A stretch of 64,000 bases of DNA from Didymella arachidicola (taxonomy: Eukaryota > Ascomycota > Dothideomycetes > Pleosporales > Didymellaceae): positions 1,240,001 to 1,304,000 of the forward strand of contig CM049992.1 of assembly GCA_016630955.3 (NCBI GenBank), given 5' to 3'. How positions within the stretch are numbered: the stretch's first letter is position 1; each line of letters opens with the position of its first letter. Position numbers and translations under genes: made by a program. Below the pieces are notes generated by a model. It saw only the letters and a program-made list of their open reading frames with translations. It was not told the origin of the DNA and ran no database searches. This document shows, piece by piece, positions 1 to 10,621 of the stretch.

Positions 1-398
1 CAGCTGCTGTTGTGGCATCATTGTATGTAGGTAACGCCTCTGCGCGATCTTTGTCCATGTTGAACTTGAGCTACCAGCACAAGACTGTGAGCTGGAGACC
101 TTTTGTATCTCAAGGAGCTGCCGCTTTGATGCTAAGTGTCAGGAGAGGAAGGTGGAGGCTTGATAAGGTACCCAGCCCCGCAATTCCGAAGTGTCACGCA
201 ACGCACGACCGGAATGACGAAAGGGGAAATTCAGGGACAACACGCAGTATCTGGATGAACCGTATATTTTGCTTTAAAATACAGGGAAGAGAGGAAGAAA
301 CAACACCTGCGTCTTCGATGGCTTTATGGTGTTACTTGCAAGCGGTGGAGAGAACGGTATCCGGTTCTCGATTTGGATTAGTGAGAGTCTAGCTTTAT
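1..398. other. no gene seen at left edge
   Basis: No open frame here shows codon structure or motifs that I can support. It may hold the 3' flank of the minus-strand SAT4-type gene that ends at 399. Confidence 0.4.
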
Positions 399-1631
399 TC
401 AGCCGACGCGTTTCGCGTCATTCTCAGTAGCGCGGTCAACTTTCAAGGTGACTTCATGTGTTCGACTGATTCCGCCTCCCTCATCGCGGGCATGCAAATG
501 ATCCCTTCCATCATCGCCAGCATCTTCATCGATGGCCTCGCGCAATGCTGAGATGTCAGCGCGATACTGCAGACCCATCGGTCTTAACTTCAGATTGCCA
601 GTATTGTCGTCCAGCCGCTCAAAGCCGTTATCACTCACCCTCCTCGGAGACATAGTATTAGAAGCTGCTTTCACGGGTCTTTCAGAGGATCCGTACGGTG
701 ATGAGGCAGATCGGCCGAGAAGTGGTCGCATCATAGGGACTGAAGTGAGAACTACTGCGAGACATGGCTCGATGCCACTGAAGATATTTGCCTTGGGAAT
801 TGTGAAGGTAATGTCGGTGAAGTCCATAGAAGACAGCACGGATATGCGAAGCGCACTGATAATACATGTGCTAATCACGGTCAGCGACAAAGCTTTACTG
901 GGTTGGCGATCGACTCACAAGATGCCCAAGCCGAAGAGGGAGATGAAGACTACCTTCTTGTACGTTGCCATCTGTAGTTGGTACAGCGGCCGCATGGGTA
1001 GAAGAAGCACCACAATATCGGTGACCAGGTTGAGGACACCAGTCATGGTGAAAGAGGTGACCTGGTCGCCGCAGTGTCCACCCGGTATTGTCTTATCCCA
1101 ATTGAATGCGAAAGGACGACAGATCAAGCAGCCAGCGAGGATAGTTGCAACCGTCCAAGCACCGATGATGGCCATGGTTGCATAGGAGCTCCACGTCATC
1201 CAGCGAAACGGAAAGATTCGTAGGTACAGACACAGGATCGACATCTTGGTACAGCTGAGGCTCAGTACCCACAGGAACTGCAGAGGGACAATCAGTTGCG
1301 ATAGCTTCGTAATGGGTCCGGCGCCATGTTCGAGCACGATATCCAGGACGTGGCCATAGCCAATACCGGCCTCCAATACACCTGTGATGCTGACTGATTG
1401 CAGTCCGACGGCGAAGATCTGAACATAGTTGTAAGTGCTGACAATAGCCATTGTTTCTGGAAGTCTTACGCAAGCAGCGATGATAAAGTAGTCGCTAGAC
1501 GTCCAACTCTTGTGAGCGATAACGTGGGCGAGCAGTCGCAGACAAACGGCGACAACAGCGAGGATAGAGAAGGTCAAAGCCGACGCTATCACGGCTCTCT
1601 GATCAGGTGTCACGATGTCAAAAGTGGTCAT
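399..1631 (-). CDS. SAT4/rhodopsin-type seven-helix integral membrane protein
   Basis: This is a predicted plasma-membrane protein of the fungal SAT4 (rhodopsin domain, PTH11-like) family, whose members are often annotated as putative receptors of unknown ligand. Exons are read as 1470-1631, 919-1418 and 399-870 on the minus strand, giving 377 aa. Intron 871-918 starts GTGAGT. Intron 1419-1469 starts GTAAGA, is 51 nt, has no stop and lies in frame, so it could be read through. Removing it restores the family pattern after the DYFIIAAC segment. The ATG at 1631 precedes a first hydrophobic helix, and the frame upstream of it has only a TTG. Conserved-looking features are the SDY motif after helix 1, the GIGYGH loop, and hydrophobic helices through the LGLGI segment. 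The C-terminal ~110 residues are polar and charged, as in a cytoplasmic tail. It is divergent from the P450 at 2956. Confidence 0.8.
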
Positions 1632-2124
1632 CTTGACATACTCAGCGCTGCATAGAAGCAACAAGTCAATGGCTCTACAGGTCAACCCAAGTGGACTGGC
1701 GCAGCGTTTGAAAAAGGGACATTTCCAACATTCTGCGTTCCACTCAACACGAAGTTTGCTATTCCTTCAGGATTTTAGCACGAATCCGGGGGTCGAACTC
1801 AGCCGTTCGCTGCTCCGGCTGGCATAAAAACAAATACCCCAAAAGTATCGACAGCATCGTTGCAGACCGTTAAGTCACCATGATCACCAGTGGCTCTGTG
1901 CCAGCCCTTTCCTGTGGTAGCTGGCATACGTTTTCTCTGTCGCGAACAACGTCCAGGAGTGCGGGCCAAAGAGGCAGAGCACGTAATTCAAGCTGTCGTC
2001 TAATAAGAGTAGCACGAGCTGTTGCCTGCCTAACAATTCGTCTAATCGCAAGCTGATAATATTTCAATACGTTAGCTTTGTTGATCAGCTCTCTTAGTCC
2101 CACCGAGAAAACTTACTGTGGTTA
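1632..2124. other. intergenic, no gene seen
   Basis: This is the left half of the divergent interval between the SAT4-type gene and the P450. Short frames are present but none has motifs. The interval probably carries the promoter of the minus-strand gene. Confidence 0.4.
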
Positions 2125-2302
2125 CAGGCATAAGTTTTGTGAGTGGGTCGTGGGGTGGCGCACGCGTAATGTACCTTTTACAGCTTCCTGCAGGCAAAGG
2201 ATAGATTAGTTAGCATAGAATGCAGTCTTATCTGGCTCAGATAATATACACACTTTCGGTCCTACCCCTGCTTGTGTTCTCCACTCACAAAACTTTTGCC
2301 TG
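2125..2302. mobile_element. 178 bp MITE with 22 bp terminal inverted repeats and TA target duplication
   Basis: The left end (2125-2146) begins CAGGCATAAGTTTTGTGAG. The reverse complement of the right end (2281-2302) matches it over 22 bp with one mismatch. TA dinucleotides flank both ends (2123-2124 and 2303-2304), as expected for Tc1/mariner/pogo-type insertion. There is no coding capacity, so this is a non-autonomous miniature element. Its ends do not resemble those of the pogo elements elsewhere in the window, so its mobilising transposase is not visible here. It lies between the divergent SAT4-type and P450 genes and could affect their promoters. Confidence 0.75.
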
Positions 2303-2955
2303 TAATCAACAGGCGGAGACGGGGCTCGGCTGCCTCCGCGGCCCTTCACCTCGAAGCGAGGCGCCTGAACTAGCCCGTGTCGGGAAGACCACTTAACTCA
2401 GCTCAAATTACACCTGACGACAAGGCATCGAAGCCAACATGAGCCTTATGGTCAACACATGCTCTATAATGTCACCTGTCAACGCGCGGCAAATTCATGA
2501 TTGCTGCGGCACACACAGGATTCCGTATATCTTGGCAGCAAGCTAGCAGGGTTACCGGAATCCTTCCATTCGATCGATTGGCTGTCTGACCAACTGTGGG
2601 CCAGAGACGTTTGAAGTCCTTCTTGGATAAGGTCGTTGCGTCCATGGGCTGCCTGAAGTCGCTCAGAATGGTGGGAAAAGGGCAATTGCAAGCTCTAGTT
2701 AGGAAAATTCAGCATACAACTTCTCAGGTAAACGTTCTCAGTAGCCGCACATTTGCTCGCACACATGCTGAACTTGTGGTGTTTGATCAATGCTCATGCT
2801 AAAGCTGTGATTGGGGTGCGTCCCACGTTTTGTTCGAGTCAGGGTAAGGCACGTGGAGAACGGCTCCGAGTAGTGTTGCGCTTGGTAGCCGTCTGTTTGG
2901 CTTGTTCCAAGAGAGTCCTCGTCTCCCACGGGTCTTTCGTGCTACACCCACAATC
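2303..2955. other. intergenic, upstream of P450
   Basis: No gene is visible. This is the presumed promoter and 5' leader of the P450 gene. Confidence 0.4.
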
Positions 2956-4560
2956 ATGTCCAGCGCCATTGTAGCCATCTCCCTCACCGCGGCTGTTGTG
3001 ACAATGCTGTATCTTTACATCAGTAATGCGCGCCCCCTGAACGACGCTGAAAATGGACTCCGGAAACTGCCACTCATAGGTGATCTTCACCAGTCCCCAA
3101 TCGCAAGGCCCCTGGTCAATTGGAGCATGTGGTCCAAAGACCATGGTCCTATCACAAGAGCGAAGCTCTTCGGGATCGTGCCCATCGTCGTAATCAATTC
3201 ATACGAGGCTGTCACCGAACTATTCAGTCGTCGCAGCCAATGGTACAGTAATCGACCGGCCTCGGTAAGCATGGAAATGATCACTGGTGCTGAGGCAGGT
3301 CGCTCTCGATTCACGCTGATGCACGATTACGACGATCATCTCAAGCTCCAACATCGTATTTTGTCACCAAGTCTCGGTGCACCAGCGGCGAGCCAGTACC
3401 AGCCGCTCATGGAACTCGAGGCCAAGCAACTGCTCGTCGATCTCATCACTGCCCTCAAGAACACCACCGATGGCTCCTCGATCAGCACACAGGCTATCTA
3501 TCCTGTGCTCGAGCGGACCCAGTCTAGTGTCATCCTCGCTCTCCACTATGGGCTCCGGGTTCCTACATTCGAAGAGCCGATCCTCCACGAGGTTATCGAC
3601 ATCCAGGCCAAAGTCACATATCTTGCCGCAAATCCGCAGCTGCCAGATTTCATGCCCTTCCTCCGCAATCTACCTGCCTTTTGTTCTCCTTGGCAGCGAT
3701 ACGCCAACAGACTCTACGCCTCTCAAGTAGATTTATACACACGACTGCTGCGTCACGGGAAAGACGCACCAGGCTGGAACGCCACGAAGCAAGCGATCTC
3801 CACAGCCCAGAAACATGCGTCTGCCCCAGTTCCGGATCTTGATCTTGCTTTCACACTAGCAACATCAATTCAAGGTGGTATGGAGACGTCGCCGCGACAG
3901 GTGTTATGGCTGTTTGTTGCGGCAATCCAGAATCCTGATTTTATGGCCCGAGCACATGAAGTCTTAGATGAAGTTGTCGGTCGGCAACGTGTGCCCAGTT
4001 TTCGAGACCGTAACAATCTCGCTTACATCGATGCTGTCGCGCATGAGCTGTTTCGCTGGCGACCCATCTCGCCTGGCTCGATTCCGCGCCGCGCTGAACG
4101 TGCAGACGAATATGCGGGTGTGAAGATCGGCAAAGGGGTGACTGTCATAGCGAATGCGTGGGCTATCGGCCGCGACAACAAGGTTTTCGATCCTATCCTT
4201 GGTGACGTTGAGAACTTTCTTCCTGAGCGCTGGCTGCAAGATGACAAAGTCCGTAGTGACCTTCCTCTTCCTGTATTTGGCCAGGGACGACGGATGTGCC
4301 AAGGGAAGCGTGTCGCTACTGACGGCACGTTCCTGATTATTGCATATCTTCTTTGGGCATTTGATGTGGAAGTCGAACCGGGCGAACAAGTGGACCCCTG
4401 GGCGATGGTCGTTGTGGCCTTCATGACTGAACCGAGGCCTTTCAAGTTTCGCTTGAAGCCAAGAGGCCAATGGGTTCTTGATGTGATTGAGTCAGAGTGG
4501 GCAAGTGCTGAGAAGAGCCTGGACAAAGTGATGAACCTCGCTCACGCGGTGGACGACTAG
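2956..4560 (+). CDS. cytochrome P450 monooxygenase
   Basis: This is a heme-thiolate monooxygenase of fungal microsomal type, 534 aa and a single exon. The ATG at 2956 was chosen because it directly precedes the membrane anchor (SAIVAISLTAAVVTMLYLYI); the frame upstream offers only a TTG. The anchor is followed by a proline/leucine region (KLPLIGDLHQSP). The I-helix region reads QGGMETS rather than the usual AGxxT. The K-helix ExxR is E364-R367 (ELFR), the PERW motif follows, and the heme-binding loop FGQGRRMCQG has its cysteine ligand at about C448. All core motifs are present, so it should be an active enzyme. The overall pattern recalls the OrdA/CYP64-type fungal P450s, but the substrate cannot be read from sequence, and no biosynthetic backbone gene is adjacent. 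Confidence 0.93.
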   Translation: MSSAIVAISLTAAVVTMLYLYISNARPLNDAENGLRKLPLIGDLHQSPIARPLVNWSMWSKDHGPITRAKLFGIVPIVVINSYEAVTELFSRRSQWYSNRPASVSMEMITGAEAGRSRFTLMHDYDDHLKLQHRILSPSLGAPAASQYQPLMELEAKQLLVDLITALKNTTDGSSISTQAIYPVLERTQSSVILALHYGLRVPTFEEPILHEVIDIQAKVTYLAANPQLPDFMPFLRNLPAFCSPWQRYANRLYASQVDLYTRLLRHGKDAPGWNATKQAISTAQKHASAPVPDLDLAFTLATSIQGGMETSPRQVLWLFVAAIQNPDFMARAHEVLDEVVGRQRVPSFRDRNNLAYIDAVAHELFRWRPISPGSIPRRAERADEYAGVKIGKGVTVIANAWAIGRDNKVFDPILGDVENFLPERWLQDDKVRSDLPLPVFGQGRRMCQGKRVATDGTFLIIAYLLWAFDVEVEPGEQVDPWAMVVVAFMTEPRPFKFRLKPRGQWVLDVIESEWASAEKSLDKVMNLAHAVDD

Positions 4561-5559
4561 CACCGACATATAACTTCTCCTGACGTTGGTGCACCTATAG
4601 AGGGCGCATTGCATGTGCGAAAACGCAACAAGACAAGGGTAGATAATTTTGAGCTTTGGCTGCAACTGTGGCATCAGCCGCGACGCATCTACTATGCGGC
4701 ATGCACAGCAGTAGCTCCACAATTTTGACAGCAGGTACGAGACAGCTTGAGATACGAGAGCTTAGAAAGGCCTCTCATCCAAGCCGCAGCTTTATGAACG
4801 TTCCCCGCCGCCTTTGATACTATCAAGTAATTTGTCCAATCCCTCCACAACCATGCTTATGGCCACAATCATTTACTACCGTCAAGCCCGGGGCATTCTT
4901 CGTGACGGACTGTGAATCGCGATGACTAAAGATCGGGGACCGTGTGAAGGTTTGGTCCAGCTTTCAATGCTGCGCCAAATCTGGAGCTTGAGTGGAATTG
5001 ATCAGAAGACTTCACGCGACGTGACGTAGAAGAGCCAATTGACATCAGCATTTGCGATTGTCACCACAGCCGGTGGTGGTCGCATATCTGGCGAGCAACA
5101 GACCAAGGAGTTTAGCCGGAGAGACAAACCTGCCGGCTGAACGGCCATGTAGTGTTGACTGCAGATGATGTCGGTGTCTGCCAGCAGCTCACATGCCATT
5201 GTAAAGGCAAATGCGAACAATACAGGACTGGGCAGAACGTTCGGCAATATTTTGCTACATGACAGAACGGTCTAACTTGTCGAGCAGCAGGTCTCGGGAT
5301 GGATGGCGTCCGATCGCCTTTGTGCTCGGTTTTCGAACCAATTACACTTGCCCGTTGTATCGTTGTGATAGCTGGAGGCGATGAATGGTACCGGCCTGAA
5401 AGAGAAGGGTCTCTGACTGCAAAGAGTCTCCAAAGCGTGCAGTAGCTTGCCAATCGTCTGCAAGTCGATACAAACGGGCCTGAACATGAACTGGTGTGAA
5501 TGGCTTCGATCGTGAGCTCTTCTGTGCCACCACTTTGAGACACGATGTTATGCGTGGCC
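4561..5559. other. intergenic, no gene seen
   Basis: About 1 kb between the 3' ends of two convergent genes. Several overlapping short frames on the minus strand lack motifs and were not accepted. Confidence 0.4.
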
Positions 5560-6411
5560 TCATTCATTGCTCTTTCGTCTTGCACCTTCTCCAAACTTTT
5601 TCTCCCACTCCTTGGTTCGTTCACGTGCTGGCGCAGAGAATTGTGTGCTCAAGCCACCTCGGCTCTTGACTTGCATCTTCTTCTCTGCCTCTTCCAGTTG
5701 TTTGAGCTGATCTTCCGCACTCTGAATCTTTCGTTGCAGTGCAACTTCAAACATGTCTCGCCCTTTCCTCCGACCTCTGAGTCCATTGTCTTCAAGGTCG
5801 ATGTACAGCGCCCAGCGCAAACCTTCTCTTCCCCAAGGTGTCGAATCATCTTCATCCGCGCCGTCCCACTCATCGACTACGACAAAAGGTTCCCACTTTT
5901 GGAAGAGCATGTGTGTTTCGTCTTGCGTCCAGTCCCACTCGCCGACGATGTGCTCGATGGACCCAGTGCGGTTGTTGTACTTCACCTCATACGTGTTTTT
6001 GTCGCAATACACCCAGTTGAGCACAGGTGGATCATCTGCGATCGTGCTGACCAAGCCTCTTTCTGGGGGACATCGCGCCTCGTCCGGGTATTGGATGTAG
6101 AAGCCGGCAAAAGCATGCATTGGCGGATTGAAAAGCTTGCTATCGTCTGGGGGCAAAGGTTTGCCTTCATCATCGCGCGGCACCACCCACGCTTTGTCGT
6201 GGCGTAATATCAGAGTGCCATGGTCAACTTCCTCCTTCGCAACGGGGTCCTTGGAATCGCAGTTAACGAGCAGGTTAAACTTGATCATGCGCGTCTCGTT
6301 CGCAGCTTCTTCGTTCTGCTTTTTTTGATACTCTACGCCTTCGGCTACACCTGTCACGACGGGAATCGCGATAACACAGCCACCAAGGAAAATTCCGAGT
6401 GGTAAAGCCAT
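5560..6411 (-). CDS. hypothetical protein with N-terminal hydrophobic segment
   Basis: A single-exon 283-aa protein with a clear ATG at 6411. The N terminus (MALPLGIFLGGCVIAIPVVTG) is a hydrophobic helix, likely a signal anchor. A soluble region follows with many W, D and E residues, including EWDWTQDETHMLFQKWEPFVVVDEWDG and a WGREGLRWALYIDLEDNGLRG segment. The C terminus is a charged coiled coil (about residues 215-280, rich in K, E, Q and R). I do not recognise a catalytic motif or named domain. The type II-like topology and even codon structure argue for a real gene. Confidence 0.75.
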   Translation of the reverse strand: MALPLGIFLGGCVIAIPVVTGVAEGVEYQKKQNEEAANETRMIKFNLLVNCDSKDPVAKEEVDHGTLILRHDKAWVVPRDDEGKPLPPDDSKLFNPPMHAFAGFYIQYPDEARCPPERGLVSTIADDPPVLNWVYCDKNTYEVKYNNRTGSIEHIVGEWDWTQDETHMLFQKWEPFVVVDEWDGADEDDSTPWGREGLRWALYIDLEDNGLRGRRKGRDMFEVALQRKIQSAEDQLKQLEEAEKKMQVKSRGGLSTQFSAPARERTKEWEKKFGEGARRKSNE

Positions 6412-7030
6412 GGTTGCTGGTTATTGTGATGTGATGTTGATCCGAACTGCGTGCTTCAATGGGTGATGATCTTGTTGGTAGTGTGAGGCTAGTTACGTCA
6501 TGACGCTAGCGGCCCTTCCCAACTTGTATGGTCTCCGTCGAGGCCCTTGCTGCACTCTTCATCTTCTCTGTCTACATGGTCAGCACCACCGACCAGCTAA
6601 CAATTTGCTTTTACACGACTGCCTGCCCGAACACTTGTCTGCCGCCGGCATCCTGATGATCGCACATGATATCAATGAAGAGAGCTAAGTCATTGTAGCC
6701 AATGAGGTCTCATAGTCTCCACATCTCAGCGCGACCTCTTGTTGACCCTGCAATGTCAAAAACACCCTTATCTGGCTTCTTGAGCCTCATGGCGCCTTTT
6801 GTAGCCGATTTCTGCGAGATTGACGACGAGATACGATCATGGAGTGACGAAAAGGTCGTATATATGCAGGTCGCGAACACCTACCGTGGAACGTACTAAT
6901 ACTAACTCGATAGAGAAGAAAGCAATTTCTCTATGCACCCTGGACCTGAGATCATTTCAATTCCACACCTTTTCATTTTCCCACAGTGAAGATACGTCAG
7001 GTTCTTCACTGCTCTACATTCACCTGGATA
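6412..7030. other. intergenic between divergent genes
   Basis: No gene is visible. This is the presumed shared promoter region of the minus-strand gene starting at 6411 and the plus-strand frame starting at 7031. Confidence 0.35.
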
Positions 7031-7993
7031 ATGGAACTTTCTCTCCGCGTCTGTGAGAAGCCACCTCGAGAATCTGTTCCCGCTACAAGGATGATCGGAC
7101 GGCGCTGGAGCGCACCCACAACCCCGATAACATGGGAAGATATCCGCCCGCGCTGTAGCGATGCTACTTTCAGAGAACATTCAACGTGTTCGGATACCGC
7201 AGTAGACGAAACGAACAAAGCCTACGAAGAATTGCGGATCCTCACCGAAGACGGTCCAGAACCTATTCAAGACAGTCCTCACTGCTTCATGAAGTGCTCA
7301 CACGACGCCTGCGAAGCATTCATTCTGAGCCACATGAACGCGGATATCGTTCGACAACACAAGTGCCATGAGTGCAGCAATCTGGCACCTCGGACGACTA
7401 TCGGCAATATGAACGAGGCATCCGTACCGGCATCAGCGCCAGCACCAACACTAATAGACGACTTTCGCCTTCAGCTGTATGCACTCGAAATTCGCAGTAT
7501 GACACAGAGCGCCATGGACAATTTAGTCGCTAGTGGAGAAACTGAGCCATTCCCCACGTATTACGAGATCGACTACATCGACGGCATTGATCATTACGCA
7601 TCAGAGCCTGAGTCCGCTGTCGCTACCCTGCAAGCGAGCATCGATGCTTTTGATCGTCAGTACCAGCCTCGGTACAACCGCTCTATGCCTTCAGCCGATG
7701 AAGGTGCTATGCTTTTTCCCATCCCCCGAAGTTTATCGATCGGTGGGCAGAGCATGGATGGAAATGCATCGTCCTCTAACGCATCGTCTTTCGTCAGCGG
7801 CAACTCCACACAACCATCAACACGTCCTTCGTCAACCGACGTTGGTGCGATAGAAAAGCCTGAAGTGGGCTGCCTGGGCGACAGACGTGTTCATCGAAAG
7901 GAAGGTTGCTACTTCAGCACTTCTAAGAACGAAAGAGACTCGAATGGCGAGCCTCTCATCATCAGAACTTCCCAAGATAGTGAAGAGGCATGA
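7031..7993 (+). CDS. hypothetical protein, 320 aa
   Basis: One open frame from ATG 7031 to TGA 7993. An upstream extension begins only at a GTG and is not used. Residues about 85-125 contain several cysteines and histidines (CFMKCSHDACEAF and HKCHEC), which could be a small metal-binding cluster or just coincidence. The middle is acidic and aromatic (PTYYEIDYIDGIDHYASEPES). The C-terminal third is Ser/Asn/Thr-rich and probably disordered. No family is recognised. The frame length and lack of overlapping better candidates support it being genic. Confidence 0.55.
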   Translation: MELSLRVCEKPPRESVPATRMIGRRWSAPTTPITWEDIRPRCSDATFREHSTCSDTAVDETNKAYEELRILTEDGPEPIQDSPHCFMKCSHDACEAFILSHMNADIVRQHKCHECSNLAPRTTIGNMNEASVPASAPAPTLIDDFRLQLYALEIRSMTQSAMDNLVASGETEPFPTYYEIDYIDGIDHYASEPESAVATLQASIDAFDRQYQPRYNRSMPSADEGAMLFPIPRSLSIGGQSMDGNASSSNASSFVSGNSTQPSTRPSSTDVGAIEKPEVGCLGDRRVHRKEGCYFSTSKNERDSNGEPLIIRTSQDSEEA

Positions 7994-8455
7994 CACAAGC
8001 GGCTACTGCCTTGAACTCTGATGGTAAGGACGACCCTGCTTGTTGCAGTACTTTCACAGATACGAAATCACGACCCATGCCCTTGGTTACCTCATGTCCA
8101 GAATCTTCTTGGCTAATTTTTTCACAGCCGCCTGGGCTTGAGTATGGTTGATTCGTTCAACATGAAGGCTGCGTAAATGCTCATGCATCTTATCCGGTAT
8201 GGATAGAACTAATATACAAATGTGAAAAAAAAAAAAAAGAGTAATCTCGATGTACCTAGTCTTGAGCCCGATGAATCCGCATCCTCATCAGAGTACTATA
8301 TCACAAATCTCGGATATCGATATCGCATGCTGTTCAACTCATCTCTGTCTGGCAATGTGCACCAGATCCCGAACTACACCAGACGTGCGCAATCCTAATC
8401 GGAGAGTATTCTCATTCATGATAGGTTTTGTCAAGAATCTCACCAATTGCAGCCT
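7994..8455. other. intergenic; poly-A tract
   Basis: No gene seen. A 14-15 nt poly-A run lies at about 8224-8238 and is a likely site of length polymorphism. Confidence 0.4.
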
Positions 8456-9300
8456 TCAAGTTGCTCGTATGAATTCGATGAGCGGACCGGGGTCTGAACA
8501 CGCACTGATCGAGGAAATTCTGAACAGCTGCAAGAGTTGCTGGTGGAGCTGGCATGTCGGTGGGTCCCATTGAGGCTCCCGGGGAGGCTTGGCCAGAGTG
8601 TGTGAAGGGGTCCTTGATTCTGGAGCTCGTTGATGCAGCCTGAGTGGAAGGCTTTTGGGAGCGAGCTTGTCATTAGCCAGTTGCTGAAGAACTTTGGGGT
8701 TTTGGGCACTCGGACATGAAACACATTGCAGATGTTGGAGCGCGACCACCTCGTCTGCCTCATGATCGGTCTCGGAGATTCTCTGGTGTGAGTTGCGATC
8801 AATGATGGGAGGGAGTGTGCACGATATAGAGACCTGTGGCGCTATTGGAGGGGGAGATGGCCAACAATTGACTGGAGTGGCAAGCGTTTGACGGAAGAAC
8901 GCTCCCAGCGCGTCAAAGATCAGCCTGAGATTGTTGATGTACAAGGCTGTTGGTGTACGGCCAGAGTGAGTGCGCCAATTATCAAGGATAGCTTCTTTCC
9001 AATTTGAATGTGGTTAGTCATGGTCAGACAGCCCTGGCGTGATCCATGGGGCGGTTTGCGTTTTGAATGCGAGTCTGGACAGAGCTCGGCCTGGGGTGGT
9101 GAGCATGATGGAGATAGGTCCTTTGATAAGGGCAAAGGCATCAAGAAGGCGACTGAAGGGTAACCAATCAGCGTTCGCACCGGCCGCTGCGCCTGAGAGA
9201 CTCGGGTCAAGCATCGTGACGTACCAAACGGCAGAAACTCGACGGAGTTGGTGTGGGCTCTTCAGTGTTGTGAGCAGTCGAGAAAAGTCGTCGCCGGTGA
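8456..9300 (-). pseudogene. coding-like region that does not resolve into a gene
   Basis: Two minus-strand stretches look protein-like: about 9020-9300 (contains GDDFSRLLTTLKSPHQLRRV, then an in-frame ATG at 9214 and a segment rich in L, F and R) and 8456-8975 (WKEAILDNWRTHSGRTP, then LYINNLRLIFDALGAFF and a Pro/Gln-rich tail). A stop (TAA, inside a CTAAC that resembles a branch point) separates them. The 3' splice candidate GGAAAG leaves the wrong phase for every nearby GT donor. Either a small indel has broken the gene or I have missed the splice sites. No family is recognised. Confidence 0.25.
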
Positions 9301-9787
9301 GCTTCCAGATTTCAGTTCATGCCAGCGCATTATCGTGCAGTACCGGCGAAATCTCATCTTAGCCGCGAAGCACGAGGGAAAGGACTGGGAATAAATTCCG
9401 TTTGATTGAGCTTGCCATTTTGAACATTGGGGGTTGCTCGCATACATTTCCAAAGCCGTATGTCCCCTTTCGACAGAGTCGGGTCCTTCATCCATCCGAT
9501 CCTCGGACCGCAGGTACATTTCGCGCAACGATCTGGACCTGCAGTCATCTGGGCATTGATTGGTCGATTGAGCTAGTGTCCTGTTTTGCCTTGACGCGCT
9601 TTGAATGGGCATTCCGACTTCCGTATTAGTTAGACCTCCCTTGTCGCGCTGCTTTTTGATATGAATGCATCGATCAGCCATACCCCAAAAGCGGCAGATA
9701 GAGGGTGCGCATCTGCAGACCTATCAACATTGCAGGACCGAGTTTGGAACAACAATACAGGATATGCACTTATCTCATTCAAGATCG
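9301..9787. other. intergenic, no gene seen
   Basis: Nothing supported. It separates the unresolved coding-like region from the F-box/2EXR-like gene. Confidence 0.35.
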
Positions 9788-10621
9788 CTAAGACCAAATG
9801 CCTCCCAGGCCCATCCTCTCCAGGATGCCTGCAAGGTCTTTATCCACAATCTTGTCCCAACCTCTCTCAGGACCCCAGGCGATCCTCTTCTGATTGAGCT
9901 TTGCTTCCTCCAACAAACCATTCAGCAGCGGGCTGTTCTTACTCACGCTGGGATATGCGTCCATCTCGACCTCAGCCACGCTCGGTATCTGCGCCAGTAG
10001 CGATCTCAGCAAGCCAACGCAGTACTCCGTGTAGAACGTCTTCTCGCCCGTCCTGAAGCCGTCGAAGATATCACTGCTCGCAGGATCGATCTCAACGAAG
10101 ATCCTCAGCTTATAGGCCTTCGTCACCGCGCCCAGCCCCAGCCTGCTATCCACAACCCATCCTTTCGGCGGGCGCGTAAAGCCAGGACCAAGCCGCAGCT
10201 CCAGTCGCGTTATGAGCGCCCGGTACTTGCGTGGTATGCGAGCAAAGAGTGGGTACTTTGCATTGATGTAACGGCCATGTATGGGAAACAGGCGGAACGT
10301 GTTACGCGCGTAAAAGACACGTGATGCTTCGTCGTGCATGCGGTGGTTCACGTAGAGCATTCGTAATGAGGGCGCGACGGCGCGGTGGTTCGTGGGATCG
10401 AGATCCATGGTCTTGGGAGAGACAAGGATGAGTTCGTAGACGCGTAGGCGTAGCTCGTAGGGGAGGTCGAAGAAGCGGAAGGGCTTGCGCTCATCTTCTC
10501 TGAGGTCAAGGTCGACGTTGACATTCTCATCGTGAATCTTGACGGCGTTCATTTGCGCGATCAGCGCCTCCATTTCCTTCGTCTTCCGCTGCACCATGGG
10601 CGGTGCCTTGCGACGTGCCAT
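9788..10621 (-). CDS. F-box/2EXR-like protein of unknown function
   Basis: A single-exon 277-aa protein with ATG at 10621. After a basic, polar N terminus (~45 residues) comes FRFFDLPYELRLRVYELILVSPK (about residues 48-70), which fits the short leucine/proline-rich motif that opens F-box or 2EXR domains in the many expanded Dothideomycete families. Next come YVNHRMHDEASRVFYARNTFRLFP (the usual 'exposed nest and arc' segment) and a C-terminal region ending GLGGIWS. If it is a true F-box it would link substrates to an SCF ubiquitin ligase, but the leucine-rich or WD repeats of characterised F-box proteins are absent. Confidence 0.8.
   Translation of the reverse strand: MARRKAPPMVQRKTKEMEALIAQMNAVKIHDENVNVDLDLREDERKPFRFFDLPYELRLRVYELILVSPKTMDLDPTNHRAVAPSLRMLYVNHRMHDEASRVFYARNTFRLFPIHGRYINAKYPLFARIPRKYRALITRLELRLGPGFTRPPKGWVVDSRLGLGAVTKAYKLRIFVEIDPASSDIFDGFRTGEKTFYTEYCVGLLRSLLAQIPSVAEVEMDAYPSVSKNSPLLNGLLEEAKLNQKRIAWGPERGWDKIVDKDLAGILERMGLGGIWS

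Noticed and set aside
532..1185. Long plus-strand frame of 217 codons over the SAT4-type gene
   Set aside because: It is antisense to a gene with clear helices and splice sites and shows no motif.
1785..1830. tRNA-like T-arm (GGTCGAACTC) near 1.8 kb
   Set aside because: No matching acceptor, D or anticodon stems were found on either strand.
2902..2955. Extended N terminus for the P450
   Set aside because: The frame start is TTG; the ATG at 2956 sits immediately before the membrane anchor.
5112..5624. Minus-strand 170-codon frame
   Set aside because: It overlaps the 3' end of the 283-aa gene, has irregular composition and no motif.
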